Below, in pieces: positions 49,562 to 56,986 of a stretch of 64,000 bases of DNA. The stretch is taken from contig NZ_JARUBH010000009.1 in assembly GCF_029626105.1 (NCBI RefSeq), positions 2,480,001 through 2,544,000 of the forward strand, given 5' to 3'. The first letter of the stretch is position 1. Each line of letters begins with the position of its first letter. The translations under genes and the position numbers were made by a program. This DNA is from Solwaraspora sp. WMMD792. GTDB taxonomy: Bacteria; Actinomycetota; Actinomycetes; Mycobacteriales; Micromonosporaceae. Below the pieces are notes generated by a model. The model saw nothing but the letters and a program-made list of their open reading frames with translations. It had not been told where the DNA came from and did no database searches.

Positions 49562-49633
49562 GCTCCGTTGCCGTCGGAAGCGGTGCCGCGACGATCCGCT
49601 GCGGGTCGACCTTCCGGACACCCGGACGACCAA

Positions 49634-49653
49634 TTAAGGTTAGGCAAACCTGA
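49634..49653. promoter_or_regulatory. IdeR/DmdR-type iron box
   Basis: TTAAGGTTAGGCAAACCTGA matches the actinobacterial iron-box consensus TTAGGTTAGGCTAACCTAA at 16 of 19 positions. It is the only such site I see, and it lies 87 bp upstream of the siderophore-interacting protein gene, as expected for iron-repressed control. Confidence 0.8.
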
Positions 49654-49739
49654 CTTGACCTCCCGGGAGTCCCGTGACCACGCAGCCGCACCGGCCTCCG
49701 CCGCTCGGCCGGGCGCGCCCCCGTGCGACAAGGAGAACC

Positions 49740-50534
49740 ATGAGCTTCAAGGATGCCAAGAAGCACACCACGCTGTGTGTGGTGAACGTCGTCGGCACCG
49801 AACGGATCAGCCCGAACTTCATCCGGGTCACCCTCGGCGGCGACCAGTTGCAGCGCCTGCCCGACCACGGATTCGACCACTGGTTCCGGCTCTTCCTGCC
49901 GCAGGAACACGGCGAGACCACCTTCGACCTGCCCAACCGGGCCGACACCATCGGCTACCTGAAGTACCTGCGGATCCCGTCGGCGACCCGCCCACACCTG
50001 CGCAACTACACAGTCCGCGCGTTCCGGCCACAGGACCGCGAACTCGACATCGATTTCGTCGTGCACGGCGACGAGGGGGTCGCCAGCCGCTGGGTGCAAC
50101 GCACCAAGGCCGGTGACACCGTCGCTCTGCTCGACCAGGGCTGCGGATACGAGTTCGCCCCCGACACCACGTTCCACCTGCTGGCCGGCGACGAGACCGC
50201 GCTGCCGGCGATCGTCGGCATCCTGCGGGACCTGCCGCGCGACGCCACCGGCCTGGCCCTGGTCGAGATCCCCGACCCCGCCGACGCCCAGCCGGTCGAC
50301 GCACCCGCCGGGTTCGAGGTCCGCTGGCTGCCCCGGCCGGCCGGGACCCGGCCGGGCAGCCTCGCGCTCGCCGCGGCGCAGGCCTGGACGACCGACAGTC
50401 CGACCACGGTGTCCGCCTACTTCGCCGGCGAGCAGGCCCTGCCTGCCGGGGCCCGCCGCCACCTGGTCGAAATCGGGGTCCCGAAACGCAGGATCGCGTT
50501 CACCGGCTACTGGCGACTCGGCAAGACGCACTGA
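49740..50534 (+). CDS. Siderophore-interacting protein (FAD/NAD(P)H ferric reductase type)
   Basis: The ATG at 49740 has AAGGAG 5 bases upstream. The 264-residue cytosolic protein has the ViuB/SIP layout: an FAD-binding barrel with LRNYTVRAFRPQDRELDIDF and VVHGDEGVASRWVQRTKAGD, then a nucleotide domain with HLLAGDETALPAIVGILRDL and a C-terminal GYWRLGKTH. These enzymes reduce ferric siderophores to release iron. The iron box upstream indicates derepression under iron starvation. No siderophore biosynthesis or uptake genes adjoin it in the window. Confidence 0.93.
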   Translation: MSFKDAKKHTTLCVVNVVGTERISPNFIRVTLGGDQLQRLPDHGFDHWFRLFLPQEHGETTFDLPNRADTIGYLKYLRIPSATRPHLRNYTVRAFRPQDRELDIDFVVHGDEGVASRWVQRTKAGDTVALLDQGCGYEFAPDTTFHLLAGDETALPAIVGILRDLPRDATGLALVEIPDPADAQPVDAPAGFEVRWLPRPAGTRPGSLALAAAQAWTTDSPTTVSAYFAGEQALPAGARRHLVEIGVPKRRIAFTGYWRLGKTH

Positions 50535-50695
50535 ACCGGCCAGTCTGCCGCCGCCACCCGCTGCACGGAGCGGGCGAATTGCAACCGCAGTGGATCGTGT
50601 GACGGCGGAACCGGCGGTAGATTACCTCAAGCGTCGCCGCCCCCGGCGGCGCCGATCACGGTTCGTCCGTGCACATTCTACGAAGGGATGATGTG

Positions 50696-52390
50696 GTGAG
50701 CAGACGCTTCACCGCCGGTGCCGTCGCTACCGCGACGACCCTGGCCCTGCTGGGCGCCGTACCGGCCGGACCGGCCGCCGCCGCCCCCGGCGCCTCGGGC
50801 GACGTCACCGAGTACACGGTGGTCGCCGAGGCCGGCACCGGCACCGCCGAGGCGACAGCGGCCATCGAGGCCGCCGGCGGCACCGTCACCGGCAGCACCG
50901 TCGACGTGGGCATGTACCAGGTCGTCACTGACGACGCCGAGTTCGCCGCCAAGGTCGCCGCCGCTCCCGCGCTGCTCGGCGCCGCGGAGAAGCGGGCCAT
51001 CGGGTACGCGCCACGCCAGCGCTTCGACACGGTGGAGCAGGAGCACCGCATCGCCGGCGCGACATCCGCCGGGGCGGCCGGGCGACGCGGCACCCGGATG
51101 GACCCGCTCGACGACAAGCTCTGGGGCCTGCCGATGATGCGGGCGGACAAGTCACGCCGGGTCGAGCCGGGCGACCGGCGGGTCACCGTCGGCATCCTGG
51201 ACACCGGGGTCGACGGTCAGCACCCGGACATCAGGCCCAACTTCAGCTACTCGCTGTCGCGCAACTTCGCCCCCGACATCCCCGACATCGACGGGACGTG
51301 CGAGGTGGAGTCCTGCCTGGACCCGGTCGACCGCGACGACAGCGGCCACGGCACCCACGTCGCCGGCACCATCGGCGCCGCCGCCAACCGCTTCGGCCTG
51401 TCCGGCGTCGCCCCCAACGTCACCCTGGTGGCGCTCAAGGGTGGCCAGGACTCCGGCTACTTCTTCCTCGACTCGGTGGTCAACGCCCTGGTCTACGCCG
51501 GTGACGCCGGCATCGACGTGGTCAACATGTCGTTCTACATCGACCCGTGGCTGTACAACTGCCTGGACAACCCGGCCGACTCCGCCGAGGAGCAGGCGTC
51601 GCAGCGGGCCACCATCGAGGCGGTCAACCGGGCGCTGCGGTACGCGCACAAGCGGGGCGTCACGCTGGTCGGCTCGCTCGGCAACAACCACGAGGACCTG
51701 GGCGACCCCCGCCCGGACTCGTCCAGCCCCAACTACGGCGGCACCCCCCGGCTGCGCACCATCGACAACGACACCTGCTGGGACCTGCCGGTCGAAGGCG
51801 CACACGTGATCGGGGTGTCGGCGCTCGGCCCGTCGAAGGCCAAGGCGGACTACTCCAACTACGGCACCGAGGAGATCTCGGTCGCCGCGCCCGGCGGCTG
51901 GTTCCGCGACGGGTACGGCACCCCGACCCACCGGACCTACGACAACACCATCCTGTCGTCGTACCCGCTGCACGTACTGCAGGAGGAGGGCGCGGTCGAC
52001 GCTGACGGCAACATCGTGCCGGACGCCGAGTCGTACGTGTTCAAGGAGTGCACGTCGGCCGGGACCTGCGGCTACTACACGTACCTGCAGGGCACCTCGA
52101 TGGCGTCGCCGCACGTCTCCGGGGTGGCCGCGCTGATCGTCAGCCGGTACGGCAAGCGCGACGGCCGCCGGGGCGGGCTGACCCTGGACCCGGACAAGGT
52201 GGAACGGCACCTGTACCGGACCGCCGCCGACACGGCCTGCCCCGAGCCGCGCCTGGTGTCCTACGCCAACGAGGGCCGGTCCCCCGAATGGGACGCCTAC
52301 TGCGACGGCGGCACCAGCTTCAACGGCTTCTACGGCCACGGCATCGTCGACGCCTTCGCCGCGGTCACCCGACCGCTGCACCACCACTGA
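50696..52390 (+). CDS. Secreted S8 (subtilisin-like) serine protease
   Basis: The GTG at 50696 follows GAAGGGATG. The 564-residue preproprotein has a signal peptide (SRRFTAGAVATATTLALLGA, cleavage near AAA-AP) and a prodomain of about 110 residues. The catalytic domain has Asp in VTVGILDTGVDGQHPDI, His in DDSGHGTHVAGTIGAAANR and Ser in LQGTSMASPHVSGVAALIV. Four Cys in CEVESC and CTSAGTCGYY may form disulfides. The chain ends in HHH. The closest families are secreted actinobacterial subtilisins; its substrate is unknown. A hairpin terminator follows. Confidence 0.93.
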   Translation: MSRRFTAGAVATATTLALLGAVPAGPAAAAPGASGDVTEYTVVAEAGTGTAEATAAIEAAGGTVTGSTVDVGMYQVVTDDAEFAAKVAAAPALLGAAEKRAIGYAPRQRFDTVEQEHRIAGATSAGAAGRRGTRMDPLDDKLWGLPMMRADKSRRVEPGDRRVTVGILDTGVDGQHPDIRPNFSYSLSRNFAPDIPDIDGTCEVESCLDPVDRDDSGHGTHVAGTIGAAANRFGLSGVAPNVTLVALKGGQDSGYFFLDSVVNALVYAGDAGIDVVNMSFYIDPWLYNCLDNPADSAEEQASQRATIEAVNRALRYAHKRGVTLVGSLGNNHEDLGDPRPDSSSPNYGGTPRLRTIDNDTCWDLPVEGAHVIGVSALGPSKAKADYSNYGTEEISVAAPGGWFRDGYGTPTHRTYDNTILSSYPLHVLQEEGAVDADGNIVPDAESYVFKECTSAGTCGYYTYLQGTSMASPHVSGVAALIVSRYGKRDGRRGGLTLDPDKVERHLYRTAADTACPEPRLVSYANEGRSPEWDAYCDGGTSFNGFYGHGIVDAFAAVTRPLHHH

Positions 52391-52406
52391 GCACGTCCGG
52401 TCCGGA

Positions 52407-52442
52407 CGGCCGGGGTTGGCTGATCACCGCCCACCCCGGCCG
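52407..52442 (+). terminator. Hairpin terminator after the subtilisin gene
   Basis: CGGCCGGGGTTGG (52407-52419) pairs with CCCACCCCGGCCG (52430-52442) over a 10-base loop with one mismatch. It lies 17 bp after the stop. The remainder of the gap to 52667 shows no gene. Confidence 0.65.
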
Positions 52443-52667
52443 CCGGCCGCAGCCGGTCCCGCACCGCCGCCGGTCGACGTCGCGTGACATCGCCGAATCC
52501 ATCCGACCCTCCTCGTCATACCAGCAGAATCGTCAGGTTCGCAGGGTACGGACCGCAGGCCGGTCCGGTGACCGGTCAAGGTTGCGCCGTCGTTCGGGTG
52601 GCCACTGCCCGCCCATCGACCGACTGGCGCCGTCCAGCATATTCAGAAGGACCGCCGGACAGCTTGT

Positions 52668-53375
52668 TCAGGAGGACCGCCGGCCGGCGGGTCGCGGGTG
52701 GACCAGGCCGCTTTCGTACGCCGCGATCACCAGCTGTGCCCGGTCCCGGGCGGACAGCTTGGCCAGCAGGTTGCCGATGTGGGTCTTGACGGTCTTCACC
52801 GAAATGGTCAGTACCTGCGCGATGTCGTCATTGGACAAGCCCTCGGCGACCTGGACCAGCACCTGTTTCTCCCGGTCGGTGAGCCCGTCGAGGGTGGGCG
52901 CCCGACGCCCGGCGCGCCGGTCGGCACGGTCCACGTAGTGCGCCACGATCCGGGCCAGGACGCTGGGAGCGAACAACGACTCCCCCGCGTGGATCCGCCG
53001 GACGGCGTCGAGTAGCCGGTCCGGGTGGGTGTCCTTGAGCAGGAATCCGCTCGCGCCGGCACGCAACGCTCCGTACACGTACTCGTCGAGTTCGAACATG
53101 GTGAGCACCACCACCCGCACGTCGCGCAGCGTGCCGTCGCCGGTGATCGCGCGGGTGGCGGCGATGCCGTCCCCGCCGGGCATCCGGATGTCCATCAGGA
53201 CGACATCCGGACGCAGCAGCCGTGCGAGGGTCACCGCGTCCGCGCCGGTGGCGGCCGAACCGACCACCACCAGGTCGTCGACGCTGTCGATCACGATGGC
53301 GAGGCTGTGCCGCAGCAACGGTTGATCGTCGGCGACCAGGACCCGCACGGGTCGGCGCGCCGGTCGCGACGTCAC
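52668..53375 (-). CDS. NarL/FixJ-family response regulator
   Basis: The GTG at 53375 overlaps the kinase stop codon (GTGA) and gives 235 residues; a GTG at 53348 is the minimal alternative. The receiver domain has VRVLVADDQPLLRHSLAIVI (acidic pair), the phosphoacceptor Asp in PDVVLMDIRMPGGDGIAATR, and Lys in GASGFLLKDTHPDRLLDAVR. The LuxR-type DNA-binding domain is LTDREKQVLVQVAEGLSNDD followed by IAQVLTISVKTVKTHIGNLL. It forms a two-component pair with the kinase and is divergent from an ABC transporter operon and the P450-RiPP genes. It may control them; inference. Confidence 0.92.
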   Translation of the reverse strand: MTSRPARRPVRVLVADDQPLLRHSLAIVIDSVDDLVVVGSAATGADAVTLARLLRPDVVLMDIRMPGGDGIAATRAITGDGTLRDVRVVVLTMFELDEYVYGALRAGASGFLLKDTHPDRLLDAVRRIHAGESLFAPSVLARIVAHYVDRADRRAGRRAPTLDGLTDREKQVLVQVAEGLSNDDIAQVLTISVKTVKTHIGNLLAKLSARDRAQLVIAAYESGLVHPRPAGRRSS

Positions 53376-54235
53376 CCCGCCGCCCCAGGCTCGGGTAGCC
53401 GCGCCACCAGGTGGAACCCGGGACCGACCGGACCGGCGTGCAGCGACCCGCCGAGGGCGTCCACCCGCTCGCGTAGCCCGGTCAGCCCGTGGCCGGCGCC
53501 GGGCTGCGGGCACCATCCGGCAACGGGTCCGCCGTCACGGACGCTGGCGACCACCGCGTCCCCGTCGCGGTGCACCCTGACCCGGACGTCGGTCGGCCCG
53601 GCGTGCCGGGCGGTGTTGTGGAGTCCCTCCCGGACCACCGCACACACCGCCAGCTGCACCCCGGACGAGACCGTGCCCAGCTCCGCCAGGTCGAGCGCGG
53701 CGGGCAGCCCGCTGTCCCGGGCCGCGCCGACGATCCCCGGCAGGTCGCCCAGCGACGCCGCCGGCAGCACCGGTGCCGGCCCGTCACCCGAGGTACGCAG
53801 GACGGTGAGCAGCCGTCGCAGTTCGGTGGTCGTCTCGCGGGCCACCCGCTCGATGTCGGCGAGTGCGGCGGCACGTTCCGCGTCACCGCCCACGCCGGCC
53901 ACCCGGTTGGCGGCCGCCGCCCGCACCGTGACCAGGCCCAGCCCGTGTGAGACGAGGTCGTGCAGGTCACGGGCGATCCGCAAGCGTTCGGTCTGACCGG
54001 CCCGCTCGGCGGCCCAGGCGGTCAGCTGCTCCTCGTAGCGGCGGCGCTGCCGGCGGCTGCGGACCAAGGCCCAGGCCAGCACGACGAACGCCGAGACGAT
54101 CGCGAGGGCCGGAACGACCAGCGCCGCCGGCCCTTCGGCACCGGTCACGAGGGCCAGCGTGACAAGGACGGCGGCCAGCGCGGCGGCGACCAGCCACACC
54201 CGGGAACGCCAGGTCGGACGCCCACTGCTGTCCAC
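53372..54235 (-). CDS. Sensor histidine kinase, NarX/DesK-like
   Basis: The GTG at 54235 is chosen because the frame then opens with the first membrane segment and a good promoter lies just upstream. The 287-residue protein has two membrane helices (SRVWLVAAALAAVLVTLALV and LVVPALAIVSAFVVLAWALV) with almost no external loop. The HisKA_3 dimerisation domain follows (RLRIARDLHDLVSHGLGLVT, with the phosphorylated His in DLHD) and then an HATPase domain (VVREGLHNTARHAG, GHGLTGLRERVDALGG). Kinases with no extracellular domain often sense membrane perturbation, including by antimicrobial peptides. Confidence 0.9.
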   Translation of the reverse strand: MDSSGRPTWRSRVWLVAAALAAVLVTLALVTGAEGPAALVVPALAIVSAFVVLAWALVRSRRQRRRYEEQLTAWAAERAGQTERLRIARDLHDLVSHGLGLVTVRAAAANRVAGVGGDAERAAALADIERVARETTTELRRLLTVLRTSGDGPAPVLPAASLGDLPGIVGAARDSGLPAALDLAELGTVSSGVQLAVCAVVREGLHNTARHAGPTDVRVRVHRDGDAVVASVRDGGPVAGWCPQPGAGHGLTGLRERVDALGGSLHAGPVGPGFHLVARLPEPGAAG

Positions 54236-54242
54236 CGGCCCG

Positions 54243-54271
54243 AGTCTAGGTCCGCCGGGTCGGGCCGACAA
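54243..54271 (-). promoter_or_regulatory. Promoter of the kinase/regulator operon
   Basis: On the minus strand TTGTCG (-35) and TAGACT (-10) are separated by exactly 17 bases. The -10 ends 7 bases before the GTG start, so the transcript would be leaderless or nearly so. Confidence 0.6.
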
Positions 54272-54359
54272 TCGGACCGTGGTCGCACGACCACGGTCGC
54301 AGGACCGGTCCGCAGGTCCCGTCCCCGGCCCGACGACACGGCGACGGATCGGCGGTGGG

Positions 54360-55085
54360 ATGGCAGGCATGCTGCTCATCGACGACGTCGTCAAACGGCG
54401 AGGTGCCCGACAGGTGCTGCGGGGCGTCAGCTTCGAGGCGGTGCCCGGTCGGGTGACCGGATTCGTCGGCCCCAACGGGGCCGGGAAGTCTTCCGTCCTG
54501 CGGATCCTGCTCGGTCTGGACCGCGCCGACGCCGGCCGGGCCCTGGTCGCCGGACGGCCGTACCGAGAGCTGCGCCGGCCGCTGCACACGGTCGGTGCGA
54601 TGCTCGACGGCTCCGGCGCGCACCGGTCCCGTACCGCCCGCAGCCATCTGACCTGGTTGGCGCGCAGCAACGGGATCCCCCGACGCCGGGTCGACGAGGT
54701 CCTCGACCAGGTCGGGCTGGCCGAGGCCGCCCGGCAGCGGGCGGGCCGGTTCTCCCTCGGGATGGGTCGCCGACTCGGGCTCGCCGCCGCGCTGCTCGGT
54801 GAGCCGGCGGCGCTGGTGCTGGACGAACCGGTCAACGGACTCGACCCGGACGGCGTCCGGTGGGTCCGGCGGCTGTTGCGGGCCCACGCCGACGCCGGCG
54901 GGACGGTGTTGTTGTCCAGTCACCTGATCGGCGAACTCGCCGGCATCGCCGACGACCTGGTGGTCGTCGCCGACGGCCGGACCGTCGCGGCCGGCCCGCT
55001 GGCCGAGGTCGTCGCCGGACACGGCACTGCCGAGGCGGCGTTCTTCGCCCTCACCGGCAGCGACGCGCGGCCCGGCGCCCGGTGA
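54360..55085 (+). CDS. ABC transporter ATP-binding protein
   Basis: The 241-residue protein has Walker A GFVGPNGAGKSSVLRILLGL, a signature region AGRFSLGMGRRLGLAAALLG (F-S-L-G-M in place of LSGGQ, as in BcrA/DrrA-type exporters), Walker B AALVLDEPVNGLDPDGVRWV, and the switch His in TVLLSSHLIGEL. It is the energising subunit of a drug- or peptide-type exporter with two permeases. The stop codon overlaps the first permease start. The operon is divergent from the two-component genes and ends 185 bp upstream of the first micro-precursor gene. Confidence 0.93.
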   Translation: MAGMLLIDDVVKRRGARQVLRGVSFEAVPGRVTGFVGPNGAGKSSVLRILLGLDRADAGRALVAGRPYRELRRPLHTVGAMLDGSGAHRSRTARSHLTWLARSNGIPRRRVDEVLDQVGLAEAARQRAGRFSLGMGRRLGLAAALLGEPAALVLDEPVNGLDPDGVRWVRRLLRAHADAGGTVLLSSHLIGELAGIADDLVVVADGRTVAAGPLAEVVAGHGTAEAAFFALTGSDARPGAR

Positions 55086-55897
55086 CGGCGTTCGACACGG
55101 TCGCCGCCGAATGGCGCAAGGCCGTCACCCTGCCGGCGACCGCCGTCGCGATGGCCGTCGCGGTCATCGGATCGGTCGCGATCACCCTGGTCAACTCGGT
55201 CACGGTACGCGGCGCATTGGCGTCCGGCCGTCCCGAACTGGTCGCGTACACGTCCGCGCCGGAGGCGTTCTTCGCCGCTGTGCCGCTCGGCACCGTCGGC
55301 GCGGTCGTCATCGGCGTCGTCGTGGTCGGCAGCGAGTACACCGCCAACAGCAGCGACAGCGGCGGTGGCCGGCAGATCACCACGACGCTGACCGCCGCGC
55401 CCCGGCGGCTGCCGGTGCTGGCGGCGAAGGCTTTGGTCGCGGTGGGGCTGGTCGCCGTGACGGCCGGGGTGGCGGTGCCCGCGTCGCTGGCCCTGGCCCA
55501 TGCTGTCGTCGGCGGGGCGGGCGCCAACGCCGGTGCCGCCACCGTCGCCAGCGCCACCGCGACGGCGGACACCGTGGTCCGGGCGGTCGGCGCGGCCGTC
55601 TACTGGGCGCTGACCGCGCTCACCGCACTGGCGGTCACCGTCGTGACCCGCAACGGGATCGTGCCGATGACCGTGCTCATCGTCAACAACTCGCTGGTGT
55701 CGCTGTCACTGCTGCTGTCGTACGTCACCCCGCTGGCCCGCTACCTGCCGGATCTCGCCGGCATCCGGCTGTTCGCCCGCGAACACGTCGCTTTCGGCGA
55801 CGCGCTCGCCCCACTGGCCGGCGGGCTGGTGATGGCCGGCTGGACGTTCGGGCTGCTCGCCGTCGCCGCCGGGGTACTCCATCGGCGCGACGTGTGA
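55082..55897 (+). CDS. ABC transporter permease 1
   Basis: The GTG overlaps the previous stop codon (GTGA). The 271-residue protein has six hydrophobic segments (LPATAVAMAVAVIGSVAITL, GTVGAVVIGVVVVGSEYTAN, and so on) and the layout of ABC-2 permeases, ending in AAGVLHRRDV. The S-E-Y segment after the second helix is common in bacitracin/lantibiotic immunity permeases. It pairs with the following gene, whose product ends in the same RRDV, so the transporter is probably a heterodimer. The substrate is unknown. Confidence 0.85.
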   Translation: MTAFDTVAAEWRKAVTLPATAVAMAVAVIGSVAITLVNSVTVRGALASGRPELVAYTSAPEAFFAAVPLGTVGAVVIGVVVVGSEYTANSSDSGGGRQITTTLTAAPRRLPVLAAKALVAVGLVAVTAGVAVPASLALAHAVVGGAGANAGAATVASATATADTVVRAVGAAVYWALTALTALAVTVVTRNGIVPMTVLIVNNSLVSLSLLLSYVTPLARYLPDLAGIRLFAREHVAFGDALAPLAGGLVMAGWTFGLLAVAAGVLHRRDV

Positions 55898-56640
55898 CCG
55901 GCGGTCTCGGCGACGTCGTCGCGGCCGAGCTGGTCAAGCTGCGGACACTGCCGGGTGTCGTCGCCACCCTCGGCGGTACGGTCGGCGCGGCGGTCGCCGT
56001 CGTCGCCGTGACGGTCGCCACGGCCCGGTCGACCGGCGAAGGCGGGCCGGCGGGTGTCGACGCCGTGGCCCTGGCCTGCCGGGCGGTTCCCTTCCTGCAG
56101 GCGGGCCCGATCATCATCGGGGTCCTCGGCGGCGCGGCCGAGTACGCCGGCGGCCTGCTGCGGACCGCCCTGGTCGCCTGCCCGGACCGGCGGACGGTGC
56201 TCGCCGGTCGGGCGGCGGCGTACCTGGTCGTCGCTGCGCTCACCGCCGCAGCGGCGCTGGGTGCCGGCCTGACGACCGGTTGGATCGCCGGTGCCACCGT
56301 GCGGCCGGTCGGCTGGGCCGCTGTGCAGGTGTCGGTCGGCGCGGTCGGCTATCTGGTCCTGGTCGGGCTGCTCGGCCACGCCGTCGCGGTCGTGCTGCGC
56401 GGAGTCCTACCAGGGTTGGCCGTGACGCTCGGGCTGGTGTTCGTGGTCTGCCCGGTGCTGGCCGGGTTCACCGGCGTCGCCGGTGTCCTGCCGGAGCGGG
56501 CCGGTCGGCTGCTGGCCGGAGCGTCGGACGCTGCTGCGGTCGCCGTGCCGGATCTGGTGACCGGGCTGATCGTCCTGCTCGGCTGGATCGGGGTCATCGG
56601 CACGGTGGCGGCGACGGTCTTCCTTCGACGCGACGTCTGA
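55894..56640 (+). CDS. ABC transporter permease 2
   Basis: This 248-residue protein starts at a GTG overlapping the stop of permease 1. It has six membrane segments and an early soluble turn LGDVVAAELVKLRTLPGVVA, the usual entry of ABC-2 permeases. It has the sequence LGGAAEYAGGLLRTALVACP where permease 1 has SEYTAN, and ends VFLRRDV like its neighbour. The two are distant paralogues. With the ATPase they form a complete exporter that could serve as self-protection or export for the adjacent RiPP. Confidence 0.85.
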   Translation: MTGGLGDVVAAELVKLRTLPGVVATLGGTVGAAVAVVAVTVATARSTGEGGPAGVDAVALACRAVPFLQAGPIIIGVLGGAAEYAGGLLRTALVACPDRRTVLAGRAAAYLVVAALTAAAALGAGLTTGWIAGATVRPVGWAAVQVSVGAVGYLVLVGLLGHAVAVVLRGVLPGLAVTLGLVFVVCPVLAGFTGVAGVLPERAGRLLAGASDAAAVAVPDLVTGLIVLLGWIGVIGTVAATVFLRRDV

Positions 56641-56825
56641 GGCCGCACCCAACCTGACCGCACCCAACCTGACCACGCCTGGCCTCGCCGAGGTCGGTTC
56701 CGGCACCCCGCCGGCACCATCCGAGCAGACGTAACAAGCTGTTTCGCTGCGATGGCGTTGTGTGCGGCATCCTCAGGTGACACGATCAAGAAAAGCATTC
56801 ACCTAATCCGATCGAGGAGGTGGAC

Positions 56826-56915
56826 ATGCGGACGTTGCGGCACCTGGCGGCCCGGCTGGTGGGCAGGAGGCGGATCAGCGGCCGGTACGAGTGGTGGTAC
56901 TACCACCAGGCGTAG
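56826..56915 (+). CDS. P450-RiPP precursor peptide 1
   Basis: This 29-codon gene has a perfect AGGAGG 5 bases before ATG. The peptide is a basic, helical leader MRTLRHLAARLVGRRRISGR followed by an aromatic tail YEWWYYHQA. It shares 21 of 29 residues, including all of positions 1-11, with a second micro-gene on the other side of the P450 gene. Short precursors with a basic leader and a Trp/Tyr/His-rich end next to a single P450 are the mark of biarylitide-, cittilin- and atropopeptide-type RiPPs. In those, the P450 makes aryl-aryl or aryl-nitrogen crosslinks. The Y26-H27 pair and W24 are shared by both tails and are the likeliest crosslink sites. Core boundaries are not known. Confidence 0.85.
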   Translation: MRTLRHLAARLVGRRRISGRYEWWYYHQA

Positions 56916-56941
56916 ACAGCCGTCGGACACCGGGAACGAAG

Positions 56942-56967
56942 GCAGGATCCCGGTAGCGGGGTCCTGC
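56942..56967 (+). promoter_or_regulatory. Stem-loop between precursor 1 and the P450 gene
   Basis: GCAGGA-T-CCC pairs with GGG-G-TCCTGC around the loop GGTAGC, a 10-bp stem with one T-G wobble. No T-run follows. It lies 26 bp after the precursor stop and 19 bp before the P450 start. It could act as a partial terminator or stabiliser that keeps precursor mRNA in excess over enzyme mRNA, as in many RiPP operons. Confidence 0.55.
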
Positions 56968-56986
56968 ACCTGGTTAGGAGCCGCAG

